DNA from: Roseateles sp. YR242 | GTDB lineage: Bacteria > Pseudomonadota > Gammaproteobacteria > Burkholderiales > Burkholderiaceae_C | Assembly (NCBI RefSeq): GCF_900109745.1 | Contig: NZ_FOAV01000005.1 | Coordinates: 1-64,000 of the forward strand | Direction: 5' to 3' | Length of the DNA stretch: 64,000 nt | Shown here: positions 8,219 to 17,367 of the stretch, one piece after another | Numbering within the stretch: the first letter of the stretch is position 1 | Layout: every line of letters begins with the position of its first letter | Notes under the pieces: model-generated | Told to the model about the DNA's origin: nothing | Databases searched by the model: none | What the model saw: only the letters and a program-made list of their open reading frames with translations | Position numbers and translations under genes: made by a program

Positions 8219-9883
8219 TCAGAGCGATTCTAGGTTGGACTGGCGACGGGTCAGGTTCTCCAGCGTCTTGAGCAACAAGTCCAGGTCGATGGGCTTGACC
8301 ATGTGTTCGTCGAAACCGCTGGCCAACGCCTTGTCGCGGTCGGAGGATTGGCCGTAACCCGTCAGGGCGATGAGGCGGGGTGCGCCCTCCACCATATCGG
8401 CCCGGATCTGGCTGGCCAGCTCGTAACCGTCGATCACCGGCATGCCGATGTCGAGCACAGCCACATCAAACACCTGGCCCTGCACCAGCGACATGACCTC
8501 CTGCGGCAGCGTGGTCGTCACCACCTCATAGCCGCTGTAGCGCAAGGCCATGCCCAGCGTCTCCGCAGCATCGCGATTGTCGTCCACCACCAGGATGCGG
8601 CGTTGCCGATCCTCCTGGCGCAACAGCTCGACCGGCTGCGCAGCGGCGGCACTATCCACCGCCCGGGCCACGGCCGGCAGCATGACCAGGAAGCGGGCAC
8701 CCTGGCCGACGCCGTCGCTGCGGGCCTCCACGCGGCCACCATGCAGGTCCACCAACTGCTTGACGATGGCCAGGCCAATGCCCAGGCCGCCCTTGGCCCG
8801 GTCCAGCGTGGTGGATCCCTGCTCGAAAAGTTCGAAGATGCGGGGCAGCAGCTCGCCATCAATGCCCGCGCCGTTGTCATAGACCTCGATCAGCACGTCG
8901 CCGTTCACCATGGTTTCCGCACGGATGCCCACCTCGCCATGCGGCGGCGTGTACTTCGCCGCATTGCTGAGCAGATTCACCAACACCTGTCGAAGCCGGC
9001 CCGGGTCGCCCATCAACTGGATATCTGGTGGCACGGCGCAATGGGTGCGCAGCAGTTGCTGACGTTCCTCCAGCAAGGGGCTCACGCCCTCGATCGCTTC
9101 GGTGAGCAGCGCGTCCACCGCAATCGGCTTGCGAATCAACTCGACCTTGCCCCGGGTGATCCGGGTGATGTCCAGCAGGTCGTCCACCAGCTTGGACAGA
9201 TGGCCCACCTGGCGCTCGATGATTTGATGTTCCCGCTCCAGGCCGTCATTGCGCAGCTTGATCAGGTGCAGGGCCGTCGAGATGGGCGCCAGCGGGTTGC
9301 GCAATTCGTGGCCCAGCATGGCGAGGAACTCGTCCTTGGCACGGGCGGCGCGCTCGCGCTCCTGGTCCAGCCGCGCGGCATGCAGCCCGGTCCCGGCCAG
9401 CGTGGCGGCAGCGCGCATGAAGGCGCCCTGGTGCAGGGACGGGAAATCCGCCCGGGAGGAGCCGAACCAAAGACTGCCGAAGCGGCCCGCCGGGCCCAGG
9501 TACAGGCGCACCACCCGCAACGTGCCCAGCGGCGAGCCCACGCCCACCGGGTCCTCAGCCCCCTCCTCCATCTTCATGCAGGCCTGCATGAACAGACTCC
9601 AGGAAGCTTCGGCCTCGACCCGCACCCCGCCCACATACAGCAGCGTGGCAGGGACGGCGCCGGGCGCCAGCGGCGCGCGCACCAGGCACACGGCGGTGCT
9701 CACAATGCTGTTGACCGCTTCCGTGGTCAATTGCAGCACCGTGGCTGCATCCCGGCCCACCCAGAGGGCCGGCAGCGCCAGCAGCCCCATCAGGTCCCTC
9801 AGGGCCTCGTCGGAGGCAGAGGCCGGGCGGCCCAGGGCCGGCAGCACCGCGCCCACCAGTGGATCAATGCGCTCTTCCCGCAT
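8219..9883 (-). CDS. Hybrid histidine kinase with C-terminal receiver
   Basis: The product is 554 residues. The first 180 form a GAF-like sensory region without membrane segments. A HisKA helix follows with phosphoacceptor His 192 in the HELRNPLAPI box, then an HATPase domain (NLLSNAAKYTPP; GGLGIGLAIVKQLV) and a receiver (ILVVDDNRDAAETLG, acceptor Asp in VLDIGMPVIDG, Lys in MVKPIDLD). It lies 75 bp downstream of the MEDS-domain sensor gene and just upstream of the OmpR-type regulator. This kinase probably receives the signal from the MEDS protein and passes it along the cluster; that link is inference from gene order. ATG at 9883. Confidence 0.88.
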   Translation of the reverse strand: MREERIDPLVGAVLPALGRPASASDEALRDLMGLLALPALWVGRDAATVLQLTTEAVNSIVSTAVCLVRAPLAPGAVPATLLYVGGVRVEAEASWSLFMQACMKMEEGAEDPVGVGSPLGTLRVVRLYLGPAGRFGSLWFGSSRADFPSLHQGAFMRAAATLAGTGLHAARLDQERERAARAKDEFLAMLGHELRNPLAPISTALHLIKLRNDGLEREHQIIERQVGHLSKLVDDLLDITRITRGKVELIRKPIAVDALLTEAIEGVSPLLEERQQLLRTHCAVPPDIQLMGDPGRLRQVLVNLLSNAAKYTPPHGEVGIRAETMVNGDVLIEVYDNGAGIDGELLPRIFELFEQGSTTLDRAKGGLGIGLAIVKQLVDLHGGRVEARSDGVGQGARFLVMLPAVARAVDSAAAAQPVELLRQEDRQRRILVVDDNRDAAETLGMALRYSGYEVVTTTLPQEVMSLVQGQVFDVAVLDIGMPVIDGYELASQIRADMVEGAPRLIALTGYGQSSDRDKALASGFDEHMVKPIDLDLLLKTLENLTRRQSNLESL

Positions 9884-9958
9884 GGCTTGTTCAGTGATTC
9901 CGTTATTGAGTGATTCGGTGAATGGCCGATTCCGTGATCGGGTGGCTCAGGTGGGCGG

Positions 9959-10666
9959 TCACGGCGCGGCGGTGCCTGCCGCCTTGTCCTGCCGCGCAGC
10001 CAACTCGCGCAGCATCTGCGCGGGTGGGGTGTAGAACGGGTTTTCCCGCAGCGCCCCACCAATCAGGGTAAGCGGATGGGTGCGCAACAGATCCATCATG
10101 AGTGCGCCGTCCAGCGAAGCAATGTCGTAGACACAGATGGCGGGCTGCTGATGAAGCACCAGCACCTCGTTGACCTCCGCCTCATAGGCGATCACTTCGG
10201 AGCGATCGATCCCCTTCCCCACAATCCAGTCCATCTGGCCCATCACCCGCACCCGGGAGGACCCGGCCGCGCTGGCTTCACGGCCCACCTGGTCCACCAG
10301 GGTCAGCATGCGGCGCCGGTCAAAATGGCCGGTATCGTCGAGGTAGGCATGATGCCAGGGCATCAGAACCAATTGGCCGCAAGCCTCGCAGGCGGGCACA
10401 TCCAGGCCACCAGCGGCCAGCCGGGACCGATGGTCCTGCATGCTGGGGCCGTCAACCATGTGCAGGTTGCGTTCGCCCAGCCTGACCGCCTCCGCGTAGA
10501 AGGGCCCCAGCACCTGGTGCTCCTCTTCACGGCTGTTGAAGAAGGCGCAGACATGAAAGTGGCGCATGCGACTGCCGGCCAGCGTCAGCCGGCTGTGCGT
10601 CGGCACAGCCGGCTGCTGCGGATGTTGCCGGTCCTGCTGATCCTGCCGGTCCTGGCCTGTGGTCAT
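9959..10666 (-). CDS. MEDS (DcmR-type sensory) domain protein
   Basis: This 235-residue protein matches the MEDS domain, the sensory module first described in the methylotroph regulator DcmR and methanogen proteins. Recognisable segments are HFHVCAFFNSREEEHQVLGPF near residue 35, then RNLHMVDG, a middle LTLVDQVGREA helix, GQMDWI and a late CVYDIASLDG. It has no DNA-binding or kinase domain, so it is probably a separate ligand-sensing subunit. It is the first gene of a minus-strand run with two hybrid kinases and a response regulator. AGGGGAG sits 5 nt before the ATG at 10666. The N-terminus carries a Gln/Asp/Arg-rich repeat (DRQDQQDRQ). Ligand unknown. Confidence 0.8.
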   Translation of the reverse strand: MTTGQDRQDQQDRQHPQQPAVPTHSRLTLAGSRMRHFHVCAFFNSREEEHQVLGPFYAEAVRLGERNLHMVDGPSMQDHRSRLAAGGLDVPACEACGQLVLMPWHHAYLDDTGHFDRRRMLTLVDQVGREASAAGSSRVRVMGQMDWIVGKGIDRSEVIAYEAEVNEVLVLHQQPAICVYDIASLDGALMMDLLRTHPLTLIGGALRENPFYTPPAQMLRELAARQDKAAGTAAP

Positions 10667-10771
10667 CGATACTCCCCTGGAGACCCGGGCATGATGTTAG
10701 CCTTGCTGGGAAGCCTCTCGTGCGAGAGGTGCAGCACCATCTTCAAAGAACTCATCCGTCTGGAGTCTCAC

Positions 10772-11002
10772 ATGGAACCCACCGTTCACCCTTTTGCCGA
10801 ACTGTTCGACCAGTTGGGCTTGCCGTCCGCTGAATCCGAGATCCGAGCCTTTATCGACCAGCACCGTCCCCTGCCCAACGGTGTCAAGATCACCGAGGCC
10901 CCGTTCTGGACGCCTTCGCAGGCCCGGCTCCTCAAGGACCTGCTGCTGGAGGACGCCGACTGGGCCGAAGTGGTGGACCAACTGAACCTGGCCCTGCACT
11001 AA
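10772..11002 (+). CDS. DUF2789 family protein
   Basis: This 76-residue acidic protein matches DUF2789 along its whole length: HPFAELFDQLGLPS, IRAFIDQHRPLPNGVKI, APFWTPSQARLLKDLLLEDADWAEVVDQLN. Family members are small proteins of unknown function common in Beta- and Gammaproteobacteria. A longer frame upstream has no similarity; the ATG at 10772 gives the family length. No operon partner is obvious; the neighbours diverge or are spaced by about 125 bp. Confidence 0.88.
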   Translation: MEPTVHPFAELFDQLGLPSAESEIRAFIDQHRPLPNGVKITEAPFWTPSQARLLKDLLLEDADWAEVVDQLNLALH

Positions 11003-11126
11003 TCCCCGTGCGGCCCGGGCCGGGCCGCCGGGCGTTTCCGCAGGCCTTGCGGCACGCCGACAAAGACTGACCAGGCCAGGCCTGACCCACCCGAACGAGG
11101 TGGGCGGGCCATTCTCAGGGAGCTTC

Positions 11127-13202
11127 ATGTCATCGGTTCCTGCATCCTCCGGCGCGATGGACGCCGAACCTCGTCCGCCACGCGACGAATGGTGGCCCCT
11201 GCTGCTGGGGGCCTGTGCCGTCCTGGGTCTGCTGGCGGGCGCACTGTGGGTCACCAGCCTCCAGCTCGGCGCGATCGCGACCATCCCCACGGTGCAGCGT
11301 TACGAACTGCGCGCCGTCCCGCCTGACGACCCGCAGGCGCTGCAATTCAACGGGCCGCTCCTGGAGCATTCCGAGGACGCGGCCTTGCCGATCGTGGGCC
11401 ATCCGGCAGGTGGCGCCTTGCTGCGCAAGGCCCGGCTGACCATCGACCTGACCCCCTACCTCACCGCCACCGATGTCTACGACGACGAGCGCGACGGCGA
11501 CCGCCAGACCACGCTGCGCGGCCCCACCAAGGCCATCCTGATCAGCCAGGCGGTCCACGGCGTGGACATCTACCTGAACGGCGTCTGGCTGGATGGTTAC
11601 CCCCGGTCCACCGCCCAGGACCGCTTCATGTGGTTCCGCCCCCTCATGGTGGAACTTCCACGAAAACTGCTGCGTCGCGATGGCGCCAACCAGCTGGTGA
11701 TCGACTACACCAGTTGGGAGCCGCACCTGACCTTCTCACCGGTCTTCATCGGCGACGTCGGCCCCATCGCCTACATGGCCGAGGCGCTGGATTTCGTGGG
11801 CGGGTCGCTCGCAAGTGCCTCCAAGGCCTTCTGTTTCCTGACCGGCCTGTTCATGATCGGCGTGTGGCTGGCCAACCGGAGCGACGACACCTTCGGCCTG
11901 GTAGGCGCCGTGGCGCTTCTCTGGGCCGCGGTCTACACCCTGTCGCTCTGGATTCATCTGCCTGCGGCGTGGCGGGGCCTCTGGCTCTGGAGCTTTTACG
12001 CCTGCACCGGGGCGTTGAATGCGCTCACCGTCCTCTTCATCCTGCGCTTCATTGGCCAGAAGATTTCGATCCCCGCCGCCGTGCTTCTTGCGCTGTGCTC
12101 CTCTGCGGCCGCGGTGATCTCGCCCTGGCTGGGTGGCGAGGCAAAGGGTCAACTCGCCTATTCATGGATTCTGTTGATGCTGCCCATGCAGACCTGGGCG
12201 CTGTGGCGGCTGGGCCGTCATGTGCTGCGCACCCGAAGCCGGCCGGCGCTGTTGCTCTTGCTGCTCTTGCTGGTGGCGGCGGTGCTGATCCTGCATGACT
12301 TCAATGTCATGGCCCATCGCATCGGCCCGCTGAATCAGACCGGCCACAGTTCCCTGCTGCGCTTGCTGGGCACGCCGATGTACTTGACGCATCTGGCCTT
12401 GCCCCCCCTACTCGTCGTCATGGCGCGTGTGCACCTGGCGAAGTACCGGCAAAGCACGGACCGCGTACGTGAGGCCAACCGCATCCTCAGCGACAGCCTG
12501 CGGCGCCGTGAAATGGAACTGTCCCTGGCCTACGACCGCCAAAGCAGCCTGGAACGACGCGAGGCCGCGCAGGACGAGCGCGACCGCATCTACCGTGAGC
12601 TTCATGACGGCATCGGTTCCCGGCTGATTGCCACCTTGTTCAGCGTCCGCGATGGCGTCGCCAGCCCGGCCCAGTTGGAGCACAGCCTGATGGAAGTGCT
12701 GCAGGGGGTGCGGGAGGTGGTATCCACCAGCCGTCAGCGCGAAGAACGCGAGCTGCAAAACATCCTGTTTGATTACTGCGTCAACCTGGACTCACTGCTC
12801 AGCGGCAAGGAGTTTCAACTGGAGTATGAGATTCCCGGAGACCATGAATTCGTGATGCTTGACGACGGTGCCCGCGAACTGCTGCGGGTGGTGGAAGAGA
12901 CCGTGGCCAACACCTTGAAATATGCGAATGCCTCGCGGCTGCGCATCGAGCTGCACCAGACCGACACCAGTGTGCTGCTGTCCATCGTGGACAACGGCCA
13001 CTCCACCCTGCCGGAAAATCTCCCGCAACGGCCCGCCTTCGGCGCCTCCACCGGGCGCGGGCTGGCGCACATGCGTGAGCGGATGAAGGCGCTGGGCGGG
13101 CGCTTCGAGTTCGAACTGACCGCGGCGGGCGGTACCACCTGGGTGACGTTGCCGCTGGTGGCCGAAGACGCCCCCCTCAAGTCGCATACCGCAGGGTCTT
13201 GA
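11127..13202 (+). CDS. Membrane sensor histidine kinase, NarX/HisKA_3 type with 7TM-type sensor region
   Basis: The product is about 691 residues. A first membrane segment (about 22-42) precedes a periplasmic beta-rich domain with a jelly-roll look (VHGVDIYLNGVWLDGYP...), followed by a block of about seven hydrophobic segments (about 220-420), consistent with 7TMR-DISM sensors. A coiled region leads to a HisKA_3 helix (ERDRIYRELHDGIGSRL, phosphoacceptor His 493) and an HATPase domain (VVEETVANTLKYANAS; GRGLAHMRERMKALGG). HisKA_3 kinases normally phosphorylate LuxR/NarL-type regulators. The nearest one is at 23249, on the far side of the type I secretion genes, and is a reasonable partner (inference). 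AGGGAG precedes the ATG at 11127. The 3' end overlaps the convergent EAL gene by 26 bp. Confidence 0.87.
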   Translation: MSSVPASSGAMDAEPRPPRDEWWPLLLGACAVLGLLAGALWVTSLQLGAIATIPTVQRYELRAVPPDDPQALQFNGPLLEHSEDAALPIVGHPAGGALLRKARLTIDLTPYLTATDVYDDERDGDRQTTLRGPTKAILISQAVHGVDIYLNGVWLDGYPRSTAQDRFMWFRPLMVELPRKLLRRDGANQLVIDYTSWEPHLTFSPVFIGDVGPIAYMAEALDFVGGSLASASKAFCFLTGLFMIGVWLANRSDDTFGLVGAVALLWAAVYTLSLWIHLPAAWRGLWLWSFYACTGALNALTVLFILRFIGQKISIPAAVLLALCSSAAAVISPWLGGEAKGQLAYSWILLMLPMQTWALWRLGRHVLRTRSRPALLLLLLLLVAAVLILHDFNVMAHRIGPLNQTGHSSLLRLLGTPMYLTHLALPPLLVVMARVHLAKYRQSTDRVREANRILSDSLRRREMELSLAYDRQSSLERREAAQDERDRIYRELHDGIGSRLIATLFSVRDGVASPAQLEHSLMEVLQGVREVVSTSRQREERELQNILFDYCVNLDSLLSGKEFQLEYEIPGDHEFVMLDDGARELLRVVEETVANTLKYANASRLRIELHQTDTSVLLSIVDNGHSTLPENLPQRPAFGASTGRGLAHMRERMKALGGRFEFELTAAGGTTWVTLPLVAEDAPLKSHTAGS

Positions 13203-14400
13203 GATAGTGAGACGGCTGGGTGAGCCGCTTCAGGAAGATCCAGAGCGAAGCCTGGATGGCGGCATGATCCTGGCCATTGCTGCGGCGGTGCAGGGCCTGC
13301 CGGTATTCATCGGTCTGCTGGCGTACTGAATGGGCCCAGCCGCGATGATGGTCGTGGCAGGCGGAGCGCCGCAGGATCTCCATCCAGGCGGACAACACGC
13401 CGGGCGGCAGCCCCTTCAACAGGCCGGCCAGTGAGGCCGGCTCGGCGCCACGGCCCGCCCCGTAGAGACGATGCAGCAGATGCAGCCGCATGACGAGTGC
13501 GGGGTCCGCTGCGGCGGCCACGGCGACCGCCTCGAAGGAAACCCGGTCGTGCAGCAGGCCTTGCGCGCGCTGCAGCACTGCGGCATCGCAACCGGGCAGC
13601 GCGGCCACTGCCATCTCCTGCGGCGCCGCAATAAAAGGCCCCTGCAACAGGGTCACGGCCAGACCAGACAGGCGCTGGTAGCCCAGCATTGACTGCACAC
13701 CCACGCCGATGACCTCCAGCCCCTCGGTATCCGCCCGCTCGACCAAGGCGGGGAGCCGGTCGGGCGGCGTGGCGGAGAGATCCAGCCGGAACGTGTCCGA
13801 ATACGGCGCCAGCAGCCAGTGCGGGTCGGTTTCACTGCGCACGCCAGCCATGCCAAAACGGACGCCGCTGGCGCGCAACTGCGCCACACGCATCAACACC
13901 CTGGTGCTGATGGGGAGGTCCCGATGAAGGGTGATCGCGCCGATGTCGGCCGTCACGGCCTCCGCCAGCGGCGAGCACAGGCTGGTCTCGTTCATCGCCA
14001 GCAACAACCGCCCCTGCGGGAGGCAGCCCGCCGCCTGTCCGTCCAGCAAGGCGTTGGACAGGGCCAGGCTCACACGGTCCAGGTCCTGTTCGGCCCCGGT
14101 GGGCAGGCGCCGGCTGTCCGCGCGGTACAGGAGGTCACGAACCTGGACCTGCCCGCGGTCGTCGGCAATGTCATGCAGCGCAAAGCGCCGCTCGTTCACA
14201 TCCCCCCACTGCGGGACCACGCCTGCCGAGACCACCGGCGCCAGTTTCTCGGTGCGCGGGGCAACCGCCGACGGGATGGAAGGGAAGGCGCGCGCAGGAA
14301 CCAGTTGCTGAGGTGCGGAAAGCCCCGCAAGCGCTGCAACAGCTACGTCGGGTCGCCCAGCCTGCAGGGCTGGCGTCATCGGAGAAGTATCGCGGAACAT
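13177..14400 (-). CDS. YuxH-like EAL-domain protein, catalytically degenerate
   Basis: This 407-residue protein has an EAL fold followed by a partial HDOD-like region. It is clearly paralogous to the protein at 24014-25273: shared NALLDGQ, LPGCDA and a similar order of helices. The residues needed for c-di-GMP hydrolysis are largely gone: the EAL-position glutamate is lost (RDLLYRA), the DDFG-like pair is replaced by AGVRS, the KID lysine is replaced in RLDLS, and the later glutamate is absent (VIGVGVQS). It may bind c-di-GMP or a protein partner without cleaving. AGGAGG precedes the ATG at 14400. It lies directly downstream of the Ig-like protein gene on the same strand, about 115 bp away across a 12-bp repeat array. 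Confidence 0.78.
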   Translation of the reverse strand: MFRDTSPMTPALQAGRPDVAVAALAGLSAPQQLVPARAFPSIPSAVAPRTEKLAPVVSAGVVPQWGDVNERRFALHDIADDRGQVQVRDLLYRADSRRLPTGAEQDLDRVSLALSNALLDGQAAGCLPQGRLLLAMNETSLCSPLAEAVTADIGAITLHRDLPISTRVLMRVAQLRASGVRFGMAGVRSETDPHWLLAPYSDTFRLDLSATPPDRLPALVERADTEGLEVIGVGVQSMLGYQRLSGLAVTLLQGPFIAAPQEMAVAALPGCDAAVLQRAQGLLHDRVSFEAVAVAAAADPALVMRLHLLHRLYGAGRGAEPASLAGLLKGLPPGVLSAWMEILRRSACHDHHRGWAHSVRQQTDEYRQALHRRSNGQDHAAIQASLWIFLKRLTQPSHYLKTLRYAT

Positions 14401-14450
14401 GAGAGCCTCCTTGGGGCAGTCTGGCCATGCGCATCGGCGATAAGCCAGGG

Positions 14451-14510
14451 GTGGGCGTGTGGGTGGACGTGTGGGTGGACGTGTGCGTGGGCATGAACGT
14501 GGACGTGCGG
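14451..14510. repeat. Five tandem 12-bp repeats
   Basis: Five contiguous 12-mers of the form GTGGaCGTGtGg (some positions vary) fill exactly 60 bp. They start just downstream of the stop codon of the Ig-like repeat gene and end before the downstream EAL gene. On the minus strand one frame would encode a His/Val/Pro-rich tail, but it is not the frame of the Ig protein. Confidence 0.85.
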
Positions 14511-14514
14511 GTGC

Positions 14515-17367
14515 TCAGAGCACCGGCGGTGGCGGCACTGGCAGGGGCAAGAGCGCCGAGCCGACGTCGTTGAGCGTCGACACGAGTTCCTGCACCTGCC
14601 AGGCCACGGTTGCCGTGGTGGCGGTATTGCCGGCAGCGTCGGCCACGGTGGCGCGGAACAGGTAGTCCCCGACATCCAGCCGATCGGTATGGGCCAGGAC
14701 AGGCAGCCATTGCTGGCCGCCGTCCACAGAGACTTCGAACTTCACCGAGGCCACAGGGTCCGTCCCCTGCCACTGAAGATCCAGCCCTTGGCCTGGGCCG
14801 GCCAGTCCGGTCAACTGCAATTGACCGGCGTCCGGGGCCTGGGTGTCCACCGTGATGACCAGCGGCTGGCCCAGGCTCGTATTGCCGGCCAGATCGGTCA
14901 ATTCCAGGCGGTACCAATGCTCGCCGTCAGCAAGGCCACTTTGCGCCGCAGTGGTCAGGCTCCAGCTCTGCCCCGCGTCGCTGGAATGCCAGTAGCGCAC
15001 CGAGGCCCCGGCCTCCAGATCGACGGCCGTCAGCGAGAAACTCGAATCCGCCGTAATACGGTCGCCTGCCAACCCGGTGTCGTCGAAGTCCTTCAACTGA
15101 GGCTGGCCGGCTTCCGGTGCCTCCCGGTCCACCGTTAGTGCCACGGCCACGCTGGTAGCCGGGTTGCCGGCATGGTCCACCGCCACGGCGCGGAACTGGT
15201 AGCTGCCTGACGCCAGGTTCTGTTGCGCGCCTGTAGGCAGCCAAGTACGTCCGCCATCGAGGGAGACTTCATACCGGTAGAAGGTATCCGCCGCCACATT
15301 GACGGCGTTCAGACTGAACGTGCCATCGGTACTGATGCGGTCGTTGCCGAGGGCGCCGGTGTCGTCGAAACCTTGCAGTTCGAGCCGAGGTCTGCCGGGC
15401 GGGTTGCCATCGATGGTCACCTCCACGGTACGCGTGGTGTGTGTGGCGCCCAGTGCATCGGTCACCACTGCGCGGAAGGCGTAGCGGCCATCCGGCAGGT
15501 CGTCCTGGGCAGCGGACGTCGCCACCCAGTTGTTGCCGCCATTGGTGCTTTTCCACCAAGTCACGGACTGCACCGGATCGACCGGAATGTGGACAAGCGT
15601 GAAGCTCGCATCGGCACTCAGGCGGTCCAGGCCGTCGGCACCACTGTCGATGAAATCCCCCAGCGTGATGGTGCCCGCCGCAGCGTCCCGGGTGTCCACC
15701 GTGATCTGGATGGTGTTGGAGTAGCTGCGGTTGCCCGCGTCATCGGTCGCGATGGCCCGAAATTCATAGTGGCCGTCCAGAGCACCGATCGCGCTGGAAT
15801 TGCAGACGGACCAGGTGGTGGCGCCCACCAGCCGGAATTCATAAGCGATGCGGGAATCGGGCAGTGCTGACAGGCCCAGCTGGAAACTGCCACTCGTGCT
15901 GAGGTAGCCGTTGATGGGATCTCCGCTGGTGGCCAGTGCGTTGAGCTGGAATGACGGCGGCGGCGTGGTGTCCACGGTCAGCGGCACTTCGGCCAGGACG
16001 GTCTGATGGCCGGCAGCGTCCTGCAAGACGGCCCGGAACCAGTATTGGCCCTCCGCCAGCCCACGCACCTGGGCGCTCACGTCCAGCCAGGTCTTGCCGC
16101 CATCGGTGGATTGCTGATAGATGGCGGTGATGTCGGGCGGCAGGTTCAGCACGAGGTCGATGTCGCCGGTGGCACTGAGCGGTGCCAAGGCATCGCTCCC
16201 CAGCACGCCCACCTTGCGCAATTGCAAGGCCTGGGCGGCGGGCGGCTGGGTGTCCACGGTCACGACCTGCGTAGCAGTCGCGCTTTGATTGCCCGCGAGA
16301 TCGGTCACCACGCCACGGAACAGGTAGTCACCATCCGGCAGGTCCTGCTGGCGCTGCGCCGTAGGGGCCCAGCTCCTGCCGCCGTCGGTGGAGATCTCGA
16401 ACAGCAGCGAGGTGCCAGCCTCCTGACCGTCCACCGACAGCTGAAAGCTGCTGCCCTGAAACACCGGCGCCGAGATCTGCAACTGGCCTGCCAGCGGGGC
16501 GCTGGTGTCCACGGTGACGGCCACTGGCGTGGTGAAGGTTTCACCGCCGGCATTGCTCACCACCGCGCGCAGGAGATGCACGCCGTCGGGCAGGCCCTGC
16601 AGTTGGTCCGAACAGTCCTGCCAGGTCGCGCCACCATCGGCCGACCATTGATAGCGCACCTGGGCGCCTGGCTCCTGATCCGACACCTGCAGACGCACCC
16701 CGCCCTGAGCGGTGACACGGTCCAGGGCGCTGGCGCCCGTGTCATCCAGCAGGCTGCATTGAAGGCGGCCGGCCCGGGGCCGCGGCGGCGGCTCAGTACC
16801 TTCATGGGCACCCCCACCATCAATCCCTCCGTTGCCGGGACCGACACCGGTGGGCGGTTCCAGGGGAGGATGGACCGGCGCACCGGCACTCGCACCCCCA
16901 TCGCCGCCACTTCCGATCAAGGCCAGCGCTGTGGCGCCCAGGCCGGCCGACAGCCCCCACAGGGCCATGCCGACGGCGCGGTCATCCTCCTGGGCTTCAG
17001 CCTGCTCAGCGGTGAACATCTCGGTAGCCTCACCGGCAGATGTGGGGGAGAGGCTTGCGGCGGCTACGGCGTCGCCAGCGAGGGTGGCATCCGGCGAGTC
17101 AGGGTTACGGGGTCCGTCTGTGGACTGCTCGGTGCCGTCCGGCGTTTCATCCTCCTCTGCCGGCTTGCGCGCGGAGGCGATGGGCGCTCGTGATGCGATG
17201 TGAAGTTGTGTGGAGGCGGAACCAGGCGCGAGGAAGCGTGCCGACGAAGGGTCGGAAGATTTGCCGGAAACAGGACCTGAAACAGCGTCAGAAAGTGCGC
17301 TGGAACTGGGTCGATGGGTCCATCCAGACAGCGGGGCGCCAGCGGCGACACCGGGGGTGCGGTTCAT
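14515..17367 (-). CDS. Large Ig-like repeat surface protein, probable type I secretion substrate
   Basis: The product is 950 residues. Residues 1-130 are polar, Ser/Ala/Glu-rich. A hydrophobic stretch at about 131-152 (MALWGLSAGLGATALALIG) is followed by a Gly/Pro-rich linker to about 205. Eight tandem Ig-like domains of 80-95 residues follow; most end in a V-T-V-D-T-x-x-P strand and contain a W near S-x-D-G-G-x-x-W and a F-R-A-V-V-x-D-x-x-G-N segment. These are typical of BapA/LapA-like bacterial adhesins. No RTX (GGxGxD) nonapeptides are visible at the C-terminus, which ends in a Pro-rich tail. A complete type I exporter lies next to it on the other strand, so export by that system is likely but inferred. 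The Shine-Dalgarno sequence at 17367 is poor. Confidence 0.8.
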   Translation of the reverse strand: MNRTPGVAAGAPLSGWTHRPSSSALSDAVSGPVSGKSSDPSSARFLAPGSASTQLHIASRAPIASARKPAEEDETPDGTEQSTDGPRNPDSPDATLAGDAVAAASLSPTSAGEATEMFTAEQAEAQEDDRAVGMALWGLSAGLGATALALIGSGGDGGASAGAPVHPPLEPPTGVGPGNGGIDGGGAHEGTEPPPRPRAGRLQCSLLDDTGASALDRVTAQGGVRLQVSDQEPGAQVRYQWSADGGATWQDCSDQLQGLPDGVHLLRAVVSNAGGETFTTPVAVTVDTSAPLAGQLQISAPVFQGSSFQLSVDGQEAGTSLLFEISTDGGRSWAPTAQRQQDLPDGDYLFRGVVTDLAGNQSATATQVVTVDTQPPAAQALQLRKVGVLGSDALAPLSATGDIDLVLNLPPDITAIYQQSTDGGKTWLDVSAQVRGLAEGQYWFRAVLQDAAGHQTVLAEVPLTVDTTPPPSFQLNALATSGDPINGYLSTSGSFQLGLSALPDSRIAYEFRLVGATTWSVCNSSAIGALDGHYEFRAIATDDAGNRSYSNTIQITVDTRDAAAGTITLGDFIDSGADGLDRLSADASFTLVHIPVDPVQSVTWWKSTNGGNNWVATSAAQDDLPDGRYAFRAVVTDALGATHTTRTVEVTIDGNPPGRPRLELQGFDDTGALGNDRISTDGTFSLNAVNVAADTFYRYEVSLDGGRTWLPTGAQQNLASGSYQFRAVAVDHAGNPATSVAVALTVDREAPEAGQPQLKDFDDTGLAGDRITADSSFSLTAVDLEAGASVRYWHSSDAGQSWSLTTAAQSGLADGEHWYRLELTDLAGNTSLGQPLVITVDTQAPDAGQLQLTGLAGPGQGLDLQWQGTDPVASVKFEVSVDGGQQWLPVLAHTDRLDVGDYLFRATVADAAGNTATTATVAWQVQELVSTLNDVGSALLPLPVPPPPVL

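Noticed and set aside
8303-9913. Long plus-strand open frame opposite the hybrid kinase
   Set aside because: Antisense shadow in high-GC DNA; the minus-strand protein has all kinase and receiver motifs.
14376-14675. His-rich open frame downstream of the Ig-like gene
   Set aside because: It overlaps the Ig-like gene in another frame and its His-rich part is the translated 12-bp array; kept only as a finding, not as a gene.
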